A DNA stretch of 50,332 nt from Candidatus Binataceae bacterium (GTDB lineage Bacteria; Desulfobacterota; Binatia; Binatales; Binataceae), in the NCBI GenBank assembly GCA_035508495.1, contig DATJMX010000015.1, forward strand, positions 1 to 50,332, in the 5' to 3' direction. The notes beneath the pieces were generated by a model. The model did no database searches, was not told where the DNA came from, and was given only the letters and a program-made list of their open reading frames with translations. Made by a program: the position numbers and the translations under genes. Below are positions 15,016 through 23,313 of the stretch, in pieces (the stretch's first letter is position 1; each line of letters opens with the position of its first letter).

Positions 15016-17472
15016 GTGGTAACGCAAGCAAACGTAGTGCTGGTCGGCGCGACGCGCGGATTCGATGCGCTCACCTATGCCGTCCCGCCTGCGCTTGCCG
15101 ATCGCGTGGCTCCAGGGCATCGCGTGCTCGCGCCGCTGCGCTCGCGCAAGGTCACCGGCGTCGTCACCGCGACCGGAGACGATCTTTCTAGCGCCAATCT
15201 CAAGCCGCTGCTCGAAGTTCTCGACGAGCGTCCGCTTTTCGACCAGGCCCATCTCGAGTTGATGGCGTTCCTTGCCTCCTACTACATGGCGCCGCTCGCC
15301 GACGCTTATCGCAGCGTCGTGCCTTCCGTCGCACGCATCGAATCGCGGGCCGCTTATGCGCTCGGCCGAGCGCCCGACCCTCTCGCCCGCGCCACATTCA
15401 CCCGCGTTGAGCGGGCAGTATTCGATGCGCTCGCGCGCCGTGCGATGACATCGAGTCAACTCGAAAAGCTGGGCCCGCCGAGCGAAGTTCGCAACGCAAT
15501 TTCGCGGATGCTGAACGACGGCTTCGCCGTGCGCAAAGATACGACGCGCGGACGCCATCGCGAGACCGCCGATCTCGTCGCGCGGGTCGTCCCTGGCGCG
15601 CAGCTCGATACGATTCGCGGCCCCAAGCAGCGCGAAGTCGTCGCGGCGCTCGAACCTGGCGGCGCTGCGGGGCGCCTGCTCGATGAACTCAAAGTCGAAA
15701 TCGAAGGACTGATGCCAGTGCTGCGCAGCCTCGAGCGCCGCGGCCTTGTCGCGATCGAAAAAGCCGAGCGTGCCGCTCCCAATATGCTCCCCGGGTTCGA
15801 CCTCACCGATGAGCAACGGCTCACCGTCGATGCGATCGCGCCCGCGATCGCGAGCCGCCGCTTCGAGACGTTCCTGCTCTGGGGCGTTACCGCGAGCGGC
15901 AAGACCGAGGTCTATCTGAATCTCGCCGCGCGCACGATCGCCGCCGGCCGCAACGTGCTCGTGATGGTCCCCGAGATCGCGCTCGCCGACGAAATCGTGC
16001 GCGCGTTCCGCGCCCGCTTCGGCGCGATGGTGGGCGTCGCGCACAGCGCGCAGAACGTCGCCGAACGATGGGCAAGCTGGATGGCGGCGCTCGGCGGCAC
16101 GACGCGAATCATGATCGGCCCGCGCTCCGTGATCTTCGCGCCACTCGCCGACGCGGGCTTGATCGTTGTCGATGAAGAACACGACGCCGCCTACAAAAAC
16201 GAGGAAGGCATCCGCTATCACGGCCGCGACCTTGCCGTTGCGTTCGGGGGATTCTCGAAGTGCCCGGTCGTGATGGGCTCGGCGACGCCGTCGGCCGAAT
16301 CATTCGCCAACGCGCGCCGCGGACGCTACCGTCTGCTGCGCCTGACGCGCCGAATCAACGATCGCCCGCTCGCGCAGGTCGAAGTAATCGACATGCGGCG
16401 CGAGAACGCCGAATCTCCCGCCAAACCGCCGCCCTCCACGAATGGAAACAGTGAAAGCGCTGCTGCAGATGCGATCCCGCTTTCCACGACTCTCATCGAA
16501 GCGCTCAAAGCCAACCTCGTCGCGCGCGGCCAGAGCATGGTGTTCCTCAACCGCCGCGGCTATCACAATTTTCTCCAGTGCCACACCTGCGGCGTCGTGA
16601 TCGCCTGTCCCGACTGCTCGGTGAGCATGACGTTTCATCTGCGCGATCGCTCGCTTCGATGCCATTATTGCGGCAACCGGATGGCCGCGCCGGACGAATG
16701 TCCCGAATGCCACGCCTTCGGCCTGCGCGGTGAGGGTTTCGGCACCGAGCGCCTGCAGCAGCGGCTCGCGGAGCTCTTGCCCGAAGCGCATATCGAGCGG
16801 ATGGACTCCGATACGAGCGGGCGCAAGGGCGCGCGCGCTCGAATCCTGGCCGAACTCCGCGCCGGCGAAATCGATGTCCTGATCGGCACGCAGATGATCA
16901 CCAAAGGTTTCGATTTCCCTGGCGTGACGCTCGCCGCCGTGGTGCTCGCCGACCTCGGCCTCAATATGCCCGACTTCCGCTCCGCCGAGCGCACCTTTCA
17001 GTTGCTGACGCAGGTCGCGGGACGCGCGGGACGCGGCGAGCGTCCCGGCCGCGTGATAATCCAGACCTACGCGCCCAACCATTACAGTATTCGCGCCGCG
17101 CGCGATCAGGATTACGCGCGTTTCATCCGCCGCGAGTTGCAATTGCGCCGCGAGCTGATGTATCCGCCCTTTGCGCGCCTTGCGATGGTGCGGATCGAAG
17201 GCGCGGAGCCGCGGCTCGTCGCGCGCGTGGCTGACGCCGTGGCCGCCTCGCTCGCGCGCGCCGCTTCGCCTGAGGGCATCCGGGTGTTGGGCCCCGCGCC
17301 GGCGCCAATCGAGCGCATCAAGCAGCGCTACCGATGGCAGGTGATGATAAAGTCGCGCGAGTTGCGCCCGATGCGTGCGGCGCTCGCTTCGATGCGCTCG
17401 GAAGTCGGCCCGCAGGCGGAGCGCGATCACGTCTATCTGATTACGGATGTCGATCCGGTTAGGATGCTGTAA
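15016..17472 (+). CDS. priA: Primosomal helicase PriA (replication restart protein N')
   Basis: 818-residue DExH helicase that reloads the replisome at stalled forks. The N-terminal DNA-binding domain (about 1-110) is followed by a winged-helix part. Walker A is GVTASGKTEVYL near residue 290 and the Walker B box is DEEHDAAYKNEEG near 390. Eight Cys form the two zinc sites: CHTCG, CPDC, CHYCG, CPEC, at about 518-575. Motif VI region QVAGRAGRGERPGRV is present. The start is GTG 15016. A Pro/Ser/Asn-rich stretch near 470-490 (KPPPSTNGNSES) is a small insertion between helicase motifs and the zinc domain. Confidence 0.96.
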   Translation: MVTQANVVLVGATRGFDALTYAVPPALADRVAPGHRVLAPLRSRKVTGVVTATGDDLSSANLKPLLEVLDERPLFDQAHLELMAFLASYYMAPLADAYRSVVPSVARIESRAAYALGRAPDPLARATFTRVERAVFDALARRAMTSSQLEKLGPPSEVRNAISRMLNDGFAVRKDTTRGRHRETADLVARVVPGAQLDTIRGPKQREVVAALEPGGAAGRLLDELKVEIEGLMPVLRSLERRGLVAIEKAERAAPNMLPGFDLTDEQRLTVDAIAPAIASRRFETFLLWGVTASGKTEVYLNLAARTIAAGRNVLVMVPEIALADEIVRAFRARFGAMVGVAHSAQNVAERWASWMAALGGTTRIMIGPRSVIFAPLADAGLIVVDEEHDAAYKNEEGIRYHGRDLAVAFGGFSKCPVVMGSATPSAESFANARRGRYRLLRLTRRINDRPLAQVEVIDMRRENAESPAKPPPSTNGNSESAAADAIPLSTTLIEALKANLVARGQSMVFLNRRGYHNFLQCHTCGVVIACPDCSVSMTFHLRDRSLRCHYCGNRMAAPDECPECHAFGLRGEGFGTERLQQRLAELLPEAHIERMDSDTSGRKGARARILAELRAGEIDVLIGTQMITKGFDFPGVTLAAVVLADLGLNMPDFRSAERTFQLLTQVAGRAGRGERPGRVIIQTYAPNHYSIRAARDQDYARFIRRELQLRRELMYPPFARLAMVRIEGAEPRLVARVADAVAASLARAASPEGIRVLGPAPAPIERIKQRYRWQVMIKSRELRPMRAALASMRSEVGPQAERDHVYLITDVDPVRML

Positions 17473-17482
17473 GAAATCAACC

Positions 17483-18418
17483 ATGAGTGAGCATGAGCAT
17501 CAGGAAGTTCATCATGTGCCGCCGGCGCGGCATTCGTTCGAAGTCACGCTTCGCGACGGCGCGATTATCCGCGTGCGGCAGCACGGCAAGCCCGACGCGC
17601 CGCGGCTCATGCTGAGTCACGGCAATGGCCTCGCGATCGATGGCTACCTGCCATTCTGGGGCCCGCTCCGCGAGCGCTACGAAGTCGTGCTGTTCGACAT
17701 GCGCAATCATGGACGCAATCCCTTGCACACGCTCGAAGGCCATTCGTGGGCGAATTTTCCCGACGACATGGAAACGATTTACCAGGCGATAGATCGCGAA
17801 CTCGGCGCGAAGCCTGCCGCGGGTGTGTTTCACTCAATGTCCGCCGTGGTCGCCGCGATCCATTCACTTTCGCACGGCCGCCGCTTCGATGCGCTGGTGC
17901 TGTTCGATCCGCCGATCGTGCCGCGCGAGGGTCACGATCTGCTGAAGCATTTTCAGAAAACCGATAAGGGCGGACTCGCCGATCGCGCGCGGCGCCGGCC
18001 GCCGAGTTACAAGGATCCGATGGAGCTGGCGCGGCAGTTCGAGCGGCGCTTCAAGCGCTGGCGGCCCGAGGCCTACGAGCTGATGGCGCGCGCGACTCTC
18101 CGTCACGATCGCGCGAGCGACGAATGGGTGCTCGCCTGCCCGCGCGAGTACGAGGCGCACGTGTTTTCATCGACCAGCGACGTCAACCTGTGGACGCGCC
18201 TCGCGCACAGCCCGGTCCCGATCAAACTGGTATGCGGTGACCCGACGCTGGAAGGCGCCGACGCTCCAACGCTGATCGGCAAGGCGCTCGCCGAGGACAC
18301 CGGCATCAACTACGAGTCGATCCCGGAAACATCGCACTTCCTCCAAATCGAGCGCCCCGAGGAATGCATCCGCGCAATGGAGGACTTCCTGCGCCCGCTC
18401 GGCCTCGGCGCCGTATGA
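17483..18418 (+). CDS. Alpha/beta hydrolase
   Basis: 311 residues from ATG 17483, ten bases after the priA stop. The oxyanion-hole block is LSHGNGLAIDGYLPFWGPL, the strand after it FDMRNHGRNP, and the nucleophile elbow reads GVFHSMSAV, where Ser follows His as in the Gx-S-x-G family with the last Gly changed to Ser. The probable base His is in ETSHFLQIERPEE near the C-terminus; FDPPIVP follows the elbow strand. The reaction (esterase, lactonase or C-C hydrolase) cannot be told from sequence. Probably cotranscribed with priA, although functionally unrelated. Confidence 0.87.
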   Translation: MSEHEHQEVHHVPPARHSFEVTLRDGAIIRVRQHGKPDAPRLMLSHGNGLAIDGYLPFWGPLRERYEVVLFDMRNHGRNPLHTLEGHSWANFPDDMETIYQAIDRELGAKPAAGVFHSMSAVVAAIHSLSHGRRFDALVLFDPPIVPREGHDLLKHFQKTDKGGLADRARRRPPSYKDPMELARQFERRFKRWRPEAYELMARATLRHDRASDEWVLACPREYEAHVFSSTSDVNLWTRLAHSPVPIKLVCGDPTLEGADAPTLIGKALAEDTGINYESIPETSHFLQIERPEECIRAMEDFLRPLGLGAV

Positions 18419-18441
18419 CTCGACCACTCTTATCGTAGTGG

Positions 18442-18515
18442 GGCGGGTGTCCCTGCCCGCCATTAAGATGCGCGAGCCGCCCGGCTCGCGCCACCTTTTG
18501 TTCAGCATGGAAAGG
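18442..18515. repeat. Hairpin cluster between convergent genes
   Basis: Three dyads occur in a row: GGCGGG/CCCGCC (18442-18461), a strong GCGCGAGCCG-CC-CGGCTCGCGC (18470-18491), and GGCGC-AAC-GCGCC near 18513. The first begins with GTGGGGCGGGTGTCCCTGCC, a word type seen in dispersed intergenic repeats of many GC-rich genomes. A short CCTTTTG follows the strong hairpin, so it may also terminate the hydrolase transcript. Nothing coding is seen in 18419-18598. Confidence 0.5.
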
Positions 18516-18598
18516 CGCAACGCGCCGTCTCTATGGCGGACAGCGACGCCAGCCCCACTACATAAAGATTAGGCGCCAGCCAAAATGTGGAGATTCTC

Positions 18599-19180
18599 CT
18601 ACGCGGGCGACGGTGCCATCGGGCCGCCTGCCGCGGGTGGTTTTCTTAGCCACATCGCGAGGATGATCCACGACCAGCCGCGGAAGATTAGTTGCACGCC
18701 AACTGCGAAGCCGATGAACCATACGCCCGATGCCGGCCAATGCACCCACAGCAAAATTCCCAAGAGCGCGGAGATGCCGCCGTCGAGTATCGCCCATCCG
18801 CGATGCGGCGCCGATGACGAGATTGCATAGAACAGGCGCATTGAGCCGCCGACCAGCAGGAAGATCGCCAGCACGAGCGTCAACGTCAGCGCGCCCATCC
18901 CTGGATCGACCAGCAACAGCCCGCCGACGACGAGGTCCAGCACAAAGCTGATCAAATGCCAGACGCTGCGCACTTCGCGCCCGCGGAACCAGTTCACAGC
19001 ATGGAAAATTCCCGTGAAGATCAGGATCCATCCGAGCAGTGTCACCGACACCAGCGTTGCGACCACCGTATCCGTGAGTGCAATAAAACCAAGCACGATG
19101 AGCCCGATGCCCATCGCTAAAACCCATCCCCATTGTGAGCGCGCGCGTTCGAAGATCCCGGGCGTTGCCGATGCAGCCAT
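18599..19180 (-). CDS. HdeD-like (DUF308) membrane protein
   Basis: 193 residues with six hydrophobic helices in three similar pairs, the layout of the HdeD/DUF308 family: [90 protein letters not shown], and [16 protein letters not shown]. In E. coli the namesake helps acid resistance at high cell density, but most homologues have no known role. The C-terminal tail is Pro-rich and polar. It stands alone between the convergent hydrolase and the divergent def gene. Confidence 0.85.
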   Translation of the reverse strand: MAASATPGIFERARSQWGWVLAMGIGLIVLGFIALTDTVVATLVSVTLLGWILIFTGIFHAVNWFRGREVRSVWHLISFVLDLVVGGLLLVDPGMGALTLTLVLAIFLLVGGSMRLFYAISSSAPHRGWAILDGGISALLGILLWVHWPASGVWFIGFAVGVQLIFRGWSWIILAMWLRKPPAAGGPMAPSPA

Positions 19181-19285
19181 GTTCGTCCTCCTGCCGACGA
19201 ATCCTAACGCTTTGTAGGCTATTGGCTAGACCCCTGCCGCGCCAACTATCGGCATTGGGGATGCTTTGGTAAAATCAGAAATGAC

Positions 19286-19828
19286 ATGGCGCTTCTCAAA
19301 ATCAGAAAATTTCCCGACGACGTTTTGAAACAGCCGGCCAAGCCGGTCGCGAATATCAACGGCAAGCTGGCGGGTCTTATCGATAGCATGACGCAGACGA
19401 TGTACGCCGCGCCGGGCGTGGGTCTCGCCGCGCCGCAGGTGGGCGAATCGCAGCGCGTCGTCGTGATCGATACCGATCACGAAAATCCCGGCAAGCATCT
19501 GCTCAAGCTCATCAACCCGGAAATCGTCGAAGCCGAGGGTAAGATCATCTGGGAAGAAGGATGTCTGTCGGTCATCGATTACAATGCCGATGTCGAGCGC
19601 GCGCAGCGCGTGCTGGTGCGCGCGTGGACGCCCGAACAGAAGCAGATCGAAATCGAAGCCGACGAGCTGCTCGCCGTGGCGCTGCAGCATGAGATCGATC
19701 ACCTCGACGGCAAGCTCTTCATCGATCGCATCAGCCGCATCAAGCGCGAGCTGTACAAACGCAAACTCAACAAGATGATCAAGGAGGGCAAGGCCGATCT
19801 CGAACGCCCCTCCAAGGTCCGTATCTGA
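19286..19828 (+). CDS. def: Peptide deformylase
   Basis: Removes the formyl group from the N-terminal Met of new proteins. 180 residues with all three metal-site motifs: GVGLAAPQVG (motif 1), EGCLS with the Cys ligand (motif 2), and HEIDHLDG with the two His ligands and the catalytic Glu (motif 3). Motif 2 continues as EGCLSVIDYNADVERA where many homologues have EGCLSVPG, a small variation next to the active site. The gene is followed seven bases later by fmt, the enzyme of the opposite reaction on initiator tRNA, the usual pairing. Confidence 0.96.
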   Translation: MALLKIRKFPDDVLKQPAKPVANINGKLAGLIDSMTQTMYAAPGVGLAAPQVGESQRVVVIDTDHENPGKHLLKLINPEIVEAEGKIIWEEGCLSVIDYNADVERAQRVLVRAWTPEQKQIEIEADELLAVALQHEIDHLDGKLFIDRISRIKRELYKRKLNKMIKEGKADLERPSKVRI

Positions 19829-19835
19829 TATTCGA

Positions 19836-20777
19836 TTGCCGCTGCGCATCGTTTTCATGGGCACGCCCGCGCTCGCGGCCCATATCCTGGAACGCCTCGC
19901 GGCGGCCGACGCGTCGAAGTATCGCGTCGTCGGCGTAATCACGCGGCCCGACCAGCCGCGCGGCCGCAAGCTCGTCATGGAGCCGAGTGAAGTGGGATCG
20001 GCGGCCGCAAGCCTCGGAATCCCGGTACTCAAGCCGACCAAAATTCGCACGAAGGAATTCCTGGCGGAGCTGAAATCATTCGAGCCGGATCTGATTGTCG
20101 TCGCGGCCTACGGTCGGATTCTGCCGCAGTCGATTCTTGACGCGCCGCGGATCATGCCGATGAACGTGCACGCGTCGCTCCTGCCTCGGCATCGCGGCGC
20201 CTCACCGATCGAAGGCGCGATCCTCGCGGGCGCCAAGTTGACGGGTGTTACGATCATGCGCGTCGTCGAGAAGATGGATGCGGGTCCGACGATCCTGAAG
20301 CGCACGATTCCGATCGCATCTGACGATACGCAAGGCACGCTCAAGGAGAAACTCGCCGAGCTCGGCGCCGTGGCTCTGCTCGACGCGCTCGAGCAGCTCG
20401 TCAACGGAACGCTGGTCGAGACGCCGCAGGACGAGTCGCTCGCGACGTTCACCGGCATCATCGAAAAGAAGGACGCAGTGGTCGACTGGAGCCGCACCGC
20501 GCCAGAAATCGAACGCGCAATTCGCGCTTACGATCCGTGGCCGGTGGCGCGCACGAAGTTCAATAGCGAGAAATTGATGATCTGGCGCGCTCGCGTCGTT
20601 GACGAATCCGCAAGCGACGCACCGGGAACGATCGTAAGCATTAAACCTGACGTCGTCGTGCAATGCGGTCGCGGCCAGCTCGCACTCGTCGAAGTTCAGG
20701 CTCCCGGGCGCAAGCGAATTCCCGCGCTCGATTGGGCGCGCGGCAAGCGGCTCGAAGCCGGCACGCGTTTCCAGTGA
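19836..20777 (+). CDS. fmt: Methionyl-tRNA formyltransferase
   Basis: Formylates initiator Met-tRNA with 10-formyl-THF. 313 residues from TTG 19836; homology starts at once with LRIVFMGTPALAAHIL. The catalytic region contains DLIVVAAYGRILPQ, MNVHASLLPRHRGASPI with the catalytic Asn and His, and MDAGP with the Asp. The C-terminal tRNA-binding domain runs from about 205, with ARTKFNSEKLMIWRARV. The TTG start seven bases after def has only a weak ribosome site, so coupling to def translation is likely. Its stop overlaps the rsmB start (GTGA). Confidence 0.96.
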   Translation: MPLRIVFMGTPALAAHILERLAAADASKYRVVGVITRPDQPRGRKLVMEPSEVGSAAASLGIPVLKPTKIRTKEFLAELKSFEPDLIVVAAYGRILPQSILDAPRIMPMNVHASLLPRHRGASPIEGAILAGAKLTGVTIMRVVEKMDAGPTILKRTIPIASDDTQGTLKEKLAELGAVALLDALEQLVNGTLVETPQDESLATFTGIIEKKDAVVDWSRTAPEIERAIRAYDPWPVARTKFNSEKLMIWRARVVDESASDAPGTIVSIKPDVVVQCGRGQLALVEVQAPGRKRIPALDWARGKRLEAGTRFQ

Positions 20778-22162
20778 GCGACCGGCAGATCATAGTCCGC
20801 CGGCGCACGCCGCGCACTGAAGGCGAGGGCCTCGATTCGCGCGCCACCGCGCTCGATATTCTGCGCCGTGTCGAGGAGCACGGTGCATTCGCCGATCTGC
20901 TGCTCGGCGAACGGCTGCCCGCATTCGCACCCAACGATCGCCGGCTGATCACGCGCCTCGTGCTTGGCACGATCGCATGGCGTGGTCGACTCGACTATGA
21001 GCTCGCGCAGTTCACCGGCCGCCCGCTCGATGGGATCCAGCCGGCGGCGCTCGCGATCATGAGACTCGGACTTTTTCAGCTCCGTTTCCTCGATCGAGTG
21101 CCGCAACATGCGATTGTCGATACTGCCGTGTCGCTGGCGAAGCGCACCGGCGACGCGCGCCTCGCCGCAGGATTCATCAACGCCGTAATGCGCCGCGCCA
21201 CGCGCGAAACGGTGCCGCTGCCGCCGCGCGAAAAAAACGAAGTGCATCATCTGACCGTGAAGCTCTCGCATCCACGCTGGATGGTCGAGCGCTTCATCGC
21301 ATGGTTCGGCGTCGAAGCGGCGGAGCGGTTGATGGCGGCGAACAACGAGGCTGCGCCCAACGCAATCAGGCTGAATCTCGCGCGCAGCACTCGCGAGGAC
21401 ATCATCGCGAGGCTTCGCGCCGAAGAGTTTGAGATCGGCGACGGCGGCCGCGCTCCCGAGACCGCAATTCTCGAGAGTGCGGCGCGCTTCGATTCCGCTG
21501 CCTATCGCGACGGCATCTTTCATCCGCAGTCGGAGGCGTCGCAGCTCGTGGTGCGGATGCTCGCACCATCGCGCGGCGCGATCGTCGCGGATTGCGCGGC
21601 CGCGCCCGGCGGCAAATCGACTCACCTCACGGAACTCGTCGGCAGTAATGGACGCGTAATCGCGCTCGATTTGAATCTGCGCGGATTGCAGAACGCGCGC
21701 GGCCTGGCACAACGCCTCGGTCATCGGAATCTCGATTTTGTTCGCGCCGATATGTCGAAGGCGGCGCCACTGCGTGCGGCAAGCCTCACTCACGTCCTGC
21801 TCGACGCGCCGTGCACGGGATTTGGCACACTGCGCGAGCATCCGGAGATTCGATGGCGTCTGAGTCCCGACGATCCAGCGCGGATGGCGGCGCTTCAATT
21901 GCGGATGCTGTCGAATGCGGCGGGATTGGTTCGTCCGAGCGGCGTAATTGTGTACTCAGTGTGTAGCCTCGCGCCGGAAGAAGGCGAAGGCGTCGTAAAC
22001 GCGTTTCTAAGTCGCCACCCGGAGTTCGAGATCGATCGCAAGCCGCCGAACATCGGCGAGACCAAAGATTTGCTCGACGAATCAGGCACGATGAAAACCC
22101 GTCCCGACTTGGGCGGCCTGGATGGCTTCTATGCGGCGCGACTCGTGCGGCGCGCGGCTTAG
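20774..22162 (+). CDS. rsmB: 16S rRNA (cytosine-967-C5) methyltransferase
   Basis: From GTG 20774, overlapping the fmt stop as GTGA, the product is 462 residues. The N-terminal NusB-like RNA-binding domain (about 20-150) contains RRLITRLVLGTIAWRGRLD and GFINAVMRRA. The Rossmann methyltransferase domain has the SAM loop DCAAAPGGKSTHL, the motif LLDAPCTGFGTLREHPEIRW and the catalytic Cys in VYSVCSLAPEEGE. Together they identify the RsmB/Sun type. An open frame begins already at 20663, inside fmt, but gives no homologous residues. The stop codon overlaps the stop of the convergent adaptor gene. Confidence 0.95.
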   Translation: MSDRQIIVRRRTPRTEGEGLDSRATALDILRRVEEHGAFADLLLGERLPAFAPNDRRLITRLVLGTIAWRGRLDYELAQFTGRPLDGIQPAALAIMRLGLFQLRFLDRVPQHAIVDTAVSLAKRTGDARLAAGFINAVMRRATRETVPLPPREKNEVHHLTVKLSHPRWMVERFIAWFGVEAAERLMAANNEAAPNAIRLNLARSTREDIIARLRAEEFEIGDGGRAPETAILESAARFDSAAYRDGIFHPQSEASQLVVRMLAPSRGAIVADCAAAPGGKSTHLTELVGSNGRVIALDLNLRGLQNARGLAQRLGHRNLDFVRADMSKAAPLRAASLTHVLLDAPCTGFGTLREHPEIRWRLSPDDPARMAALQLRMLSNAAGLVRPSGVIVYSVCSLAPEEGEGVVNAFLSRHPEFEIDRKPPNIGETKDLLDESGTMKTRPDLGGLDGFYAARLVRRAA

Positions 22163-23310
22163 TGACTGTCCTGCTGCACTGGCTGGACAGGCTCGCCGTC
22201 GCGGGCGGCCTGCCCGACGTTGAGCGCAACGGTATCGTTGCCGCTGAGTCCGTTTGTGATCTCGACTTGCTCGCCGTTGTCGTAGCCGAGCGCGACCTCC
22301 ACCAGATGCAGATGGTTCTGCGCCACGACCGGCACGTAGACTTTGCCGTCGCGAAAGACCAGCGCGTCATCGGGAACCATCGGCGTGCCTCCCGTGACGT
22401 TCACCGTAAAGCCGGCGGTCGCGTACATTCCGGGCAGCAAAGACACATCCTGGTTGGGTAAATCGACCTCGACCAGCATCGTGCGCGTGTTGGGCGAGAG
22501 CGCCTCGGGATGCCGCGTCACGGTGCCGGTGTACTTGCGGCCCGGATACTCAGTGACCGTGATCGCCGCCTGGTCGCCGTTCTGGATGAATGGCGCGACG
22601 TTCTGCGGCACATAAGCAAAGATCCGAAGCGGCTTCAGCGTCGCGACCGATACCACTGCGGCCCCAGTCGCGGCGGCGCCCGACGTCGACTGCGGAATCA
22701 AGTGACCGGGATCGATTTCGCGCTCGGTCACGATTCCATCGAACGGCGCCTTGATGACCTTGTAGTCCTGCTCCGAGACGAGTTGCTGGTAAGCAGCCTT
22801 GTCGGCGAGCATCGTCTGATGCGTCTCGTCGGCCGACTGCTGCGATACGACGCCCTGCTGCACGAGGAGCTGATTGCGGCGGTCGGTGACCTGCGCAAGC
22901 TTCAAAGTAGCCAGCGCGTTAGCAACCTGTTGATCGAGCTCGGGCGAGTCGATGAGCGCGATCACCTCGCCCTCGCGAATGCGATCGCCTTTATCGACGA
23001 AGATCTTCTTGAGGTAACCGGGAATTTTCGCGTAGATCTGCGTCTCGTTGAAGCCGCGGATTGTCGCGGGTAGCGAAATCTGACGGCGATCGACGCTATG
23101 ACCGATTGCGGCGACGAGCACGTGCGGACCGCGGTCAGCCTCCTGCTGGAGCTCGGAAGTCTGCCGCCCAATCCAGAGATCGCGCGCGAGCACGAGGCCC
23201 GCCGTCGCCACCACCACCATCGCCACCGCCACGATCCACCCGGCCACGAAAAACTTGCCGGGCTTCGTGAGCTTCACATTGCGCGGATCTTCTTCTTCCA
23301 TCGATGCCAT
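22159..23310 (-). CDS. RND efflux periplasmic adaptor (membrane fusion protein)
   Basis: 383 residues: a cytoplasmic tail (MASMEEEDPRNVK), one membrane anchor (FFVAGWIVAVAMVVVATAGLVL), then a periplasmic part. The lipoyl half-motifs are IYAKIPGYLKKIFVDKGDRI with GEVIALIDSPELDQQ, and FDGIVTEREIDPGHLI, separated by an alpha-hairpin of about 60 residues. The beta-barrel and membrane-proximal domains follow (VTRHPEALSPNTRTMLVEVD, then PGMYATAGF). Ends at residue 383 with VQPVQQDSH. It links the RND pump encoded three bases upstream to an outer-membrane channel, which is not encoded here. Confidence 0.93.
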   Translation of the reverse strand: MASMEEEDPRNVKLTKPGKFFVAGWIVAVAMVVVATAGLVLARDLWIGRQTSELQQEADRGPHVLVAAIGHSVDRRQISLPATIRGFNETQIYAKIPGYLKKIFVDKGDRIREGEVIALIDSPELDQQVANALATLKLAQVTDRRNQLLVQQGVVSQQSADETHQTMLADKAAYQQLVSEQDYKVIKAPFDGIVTEREIDPGHLIPQSTSGAAATGAAVVSVATLKPLRIFAYVPQNVAPFIQNGDQAAITVTEYPGRKYTGTVTRHPEALSPNTRTMLVEVDLPNQDVSLLPGMYATAGFTVNVTGGTPMVPDDALVFRDGKVYVPVVAQNHLHLVEVALGYDNGEQVEITNGLSGNDTVALNVGQAARDGEPVQPVQQDSH

Positions 23311-23313
23311 AAA

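Noticed and set aside
14953..16221. 422-codon open frame opposite priA
   Set aside because: PriA motifs occupy the plus strand throughout; the antisense product shows no family pattern.
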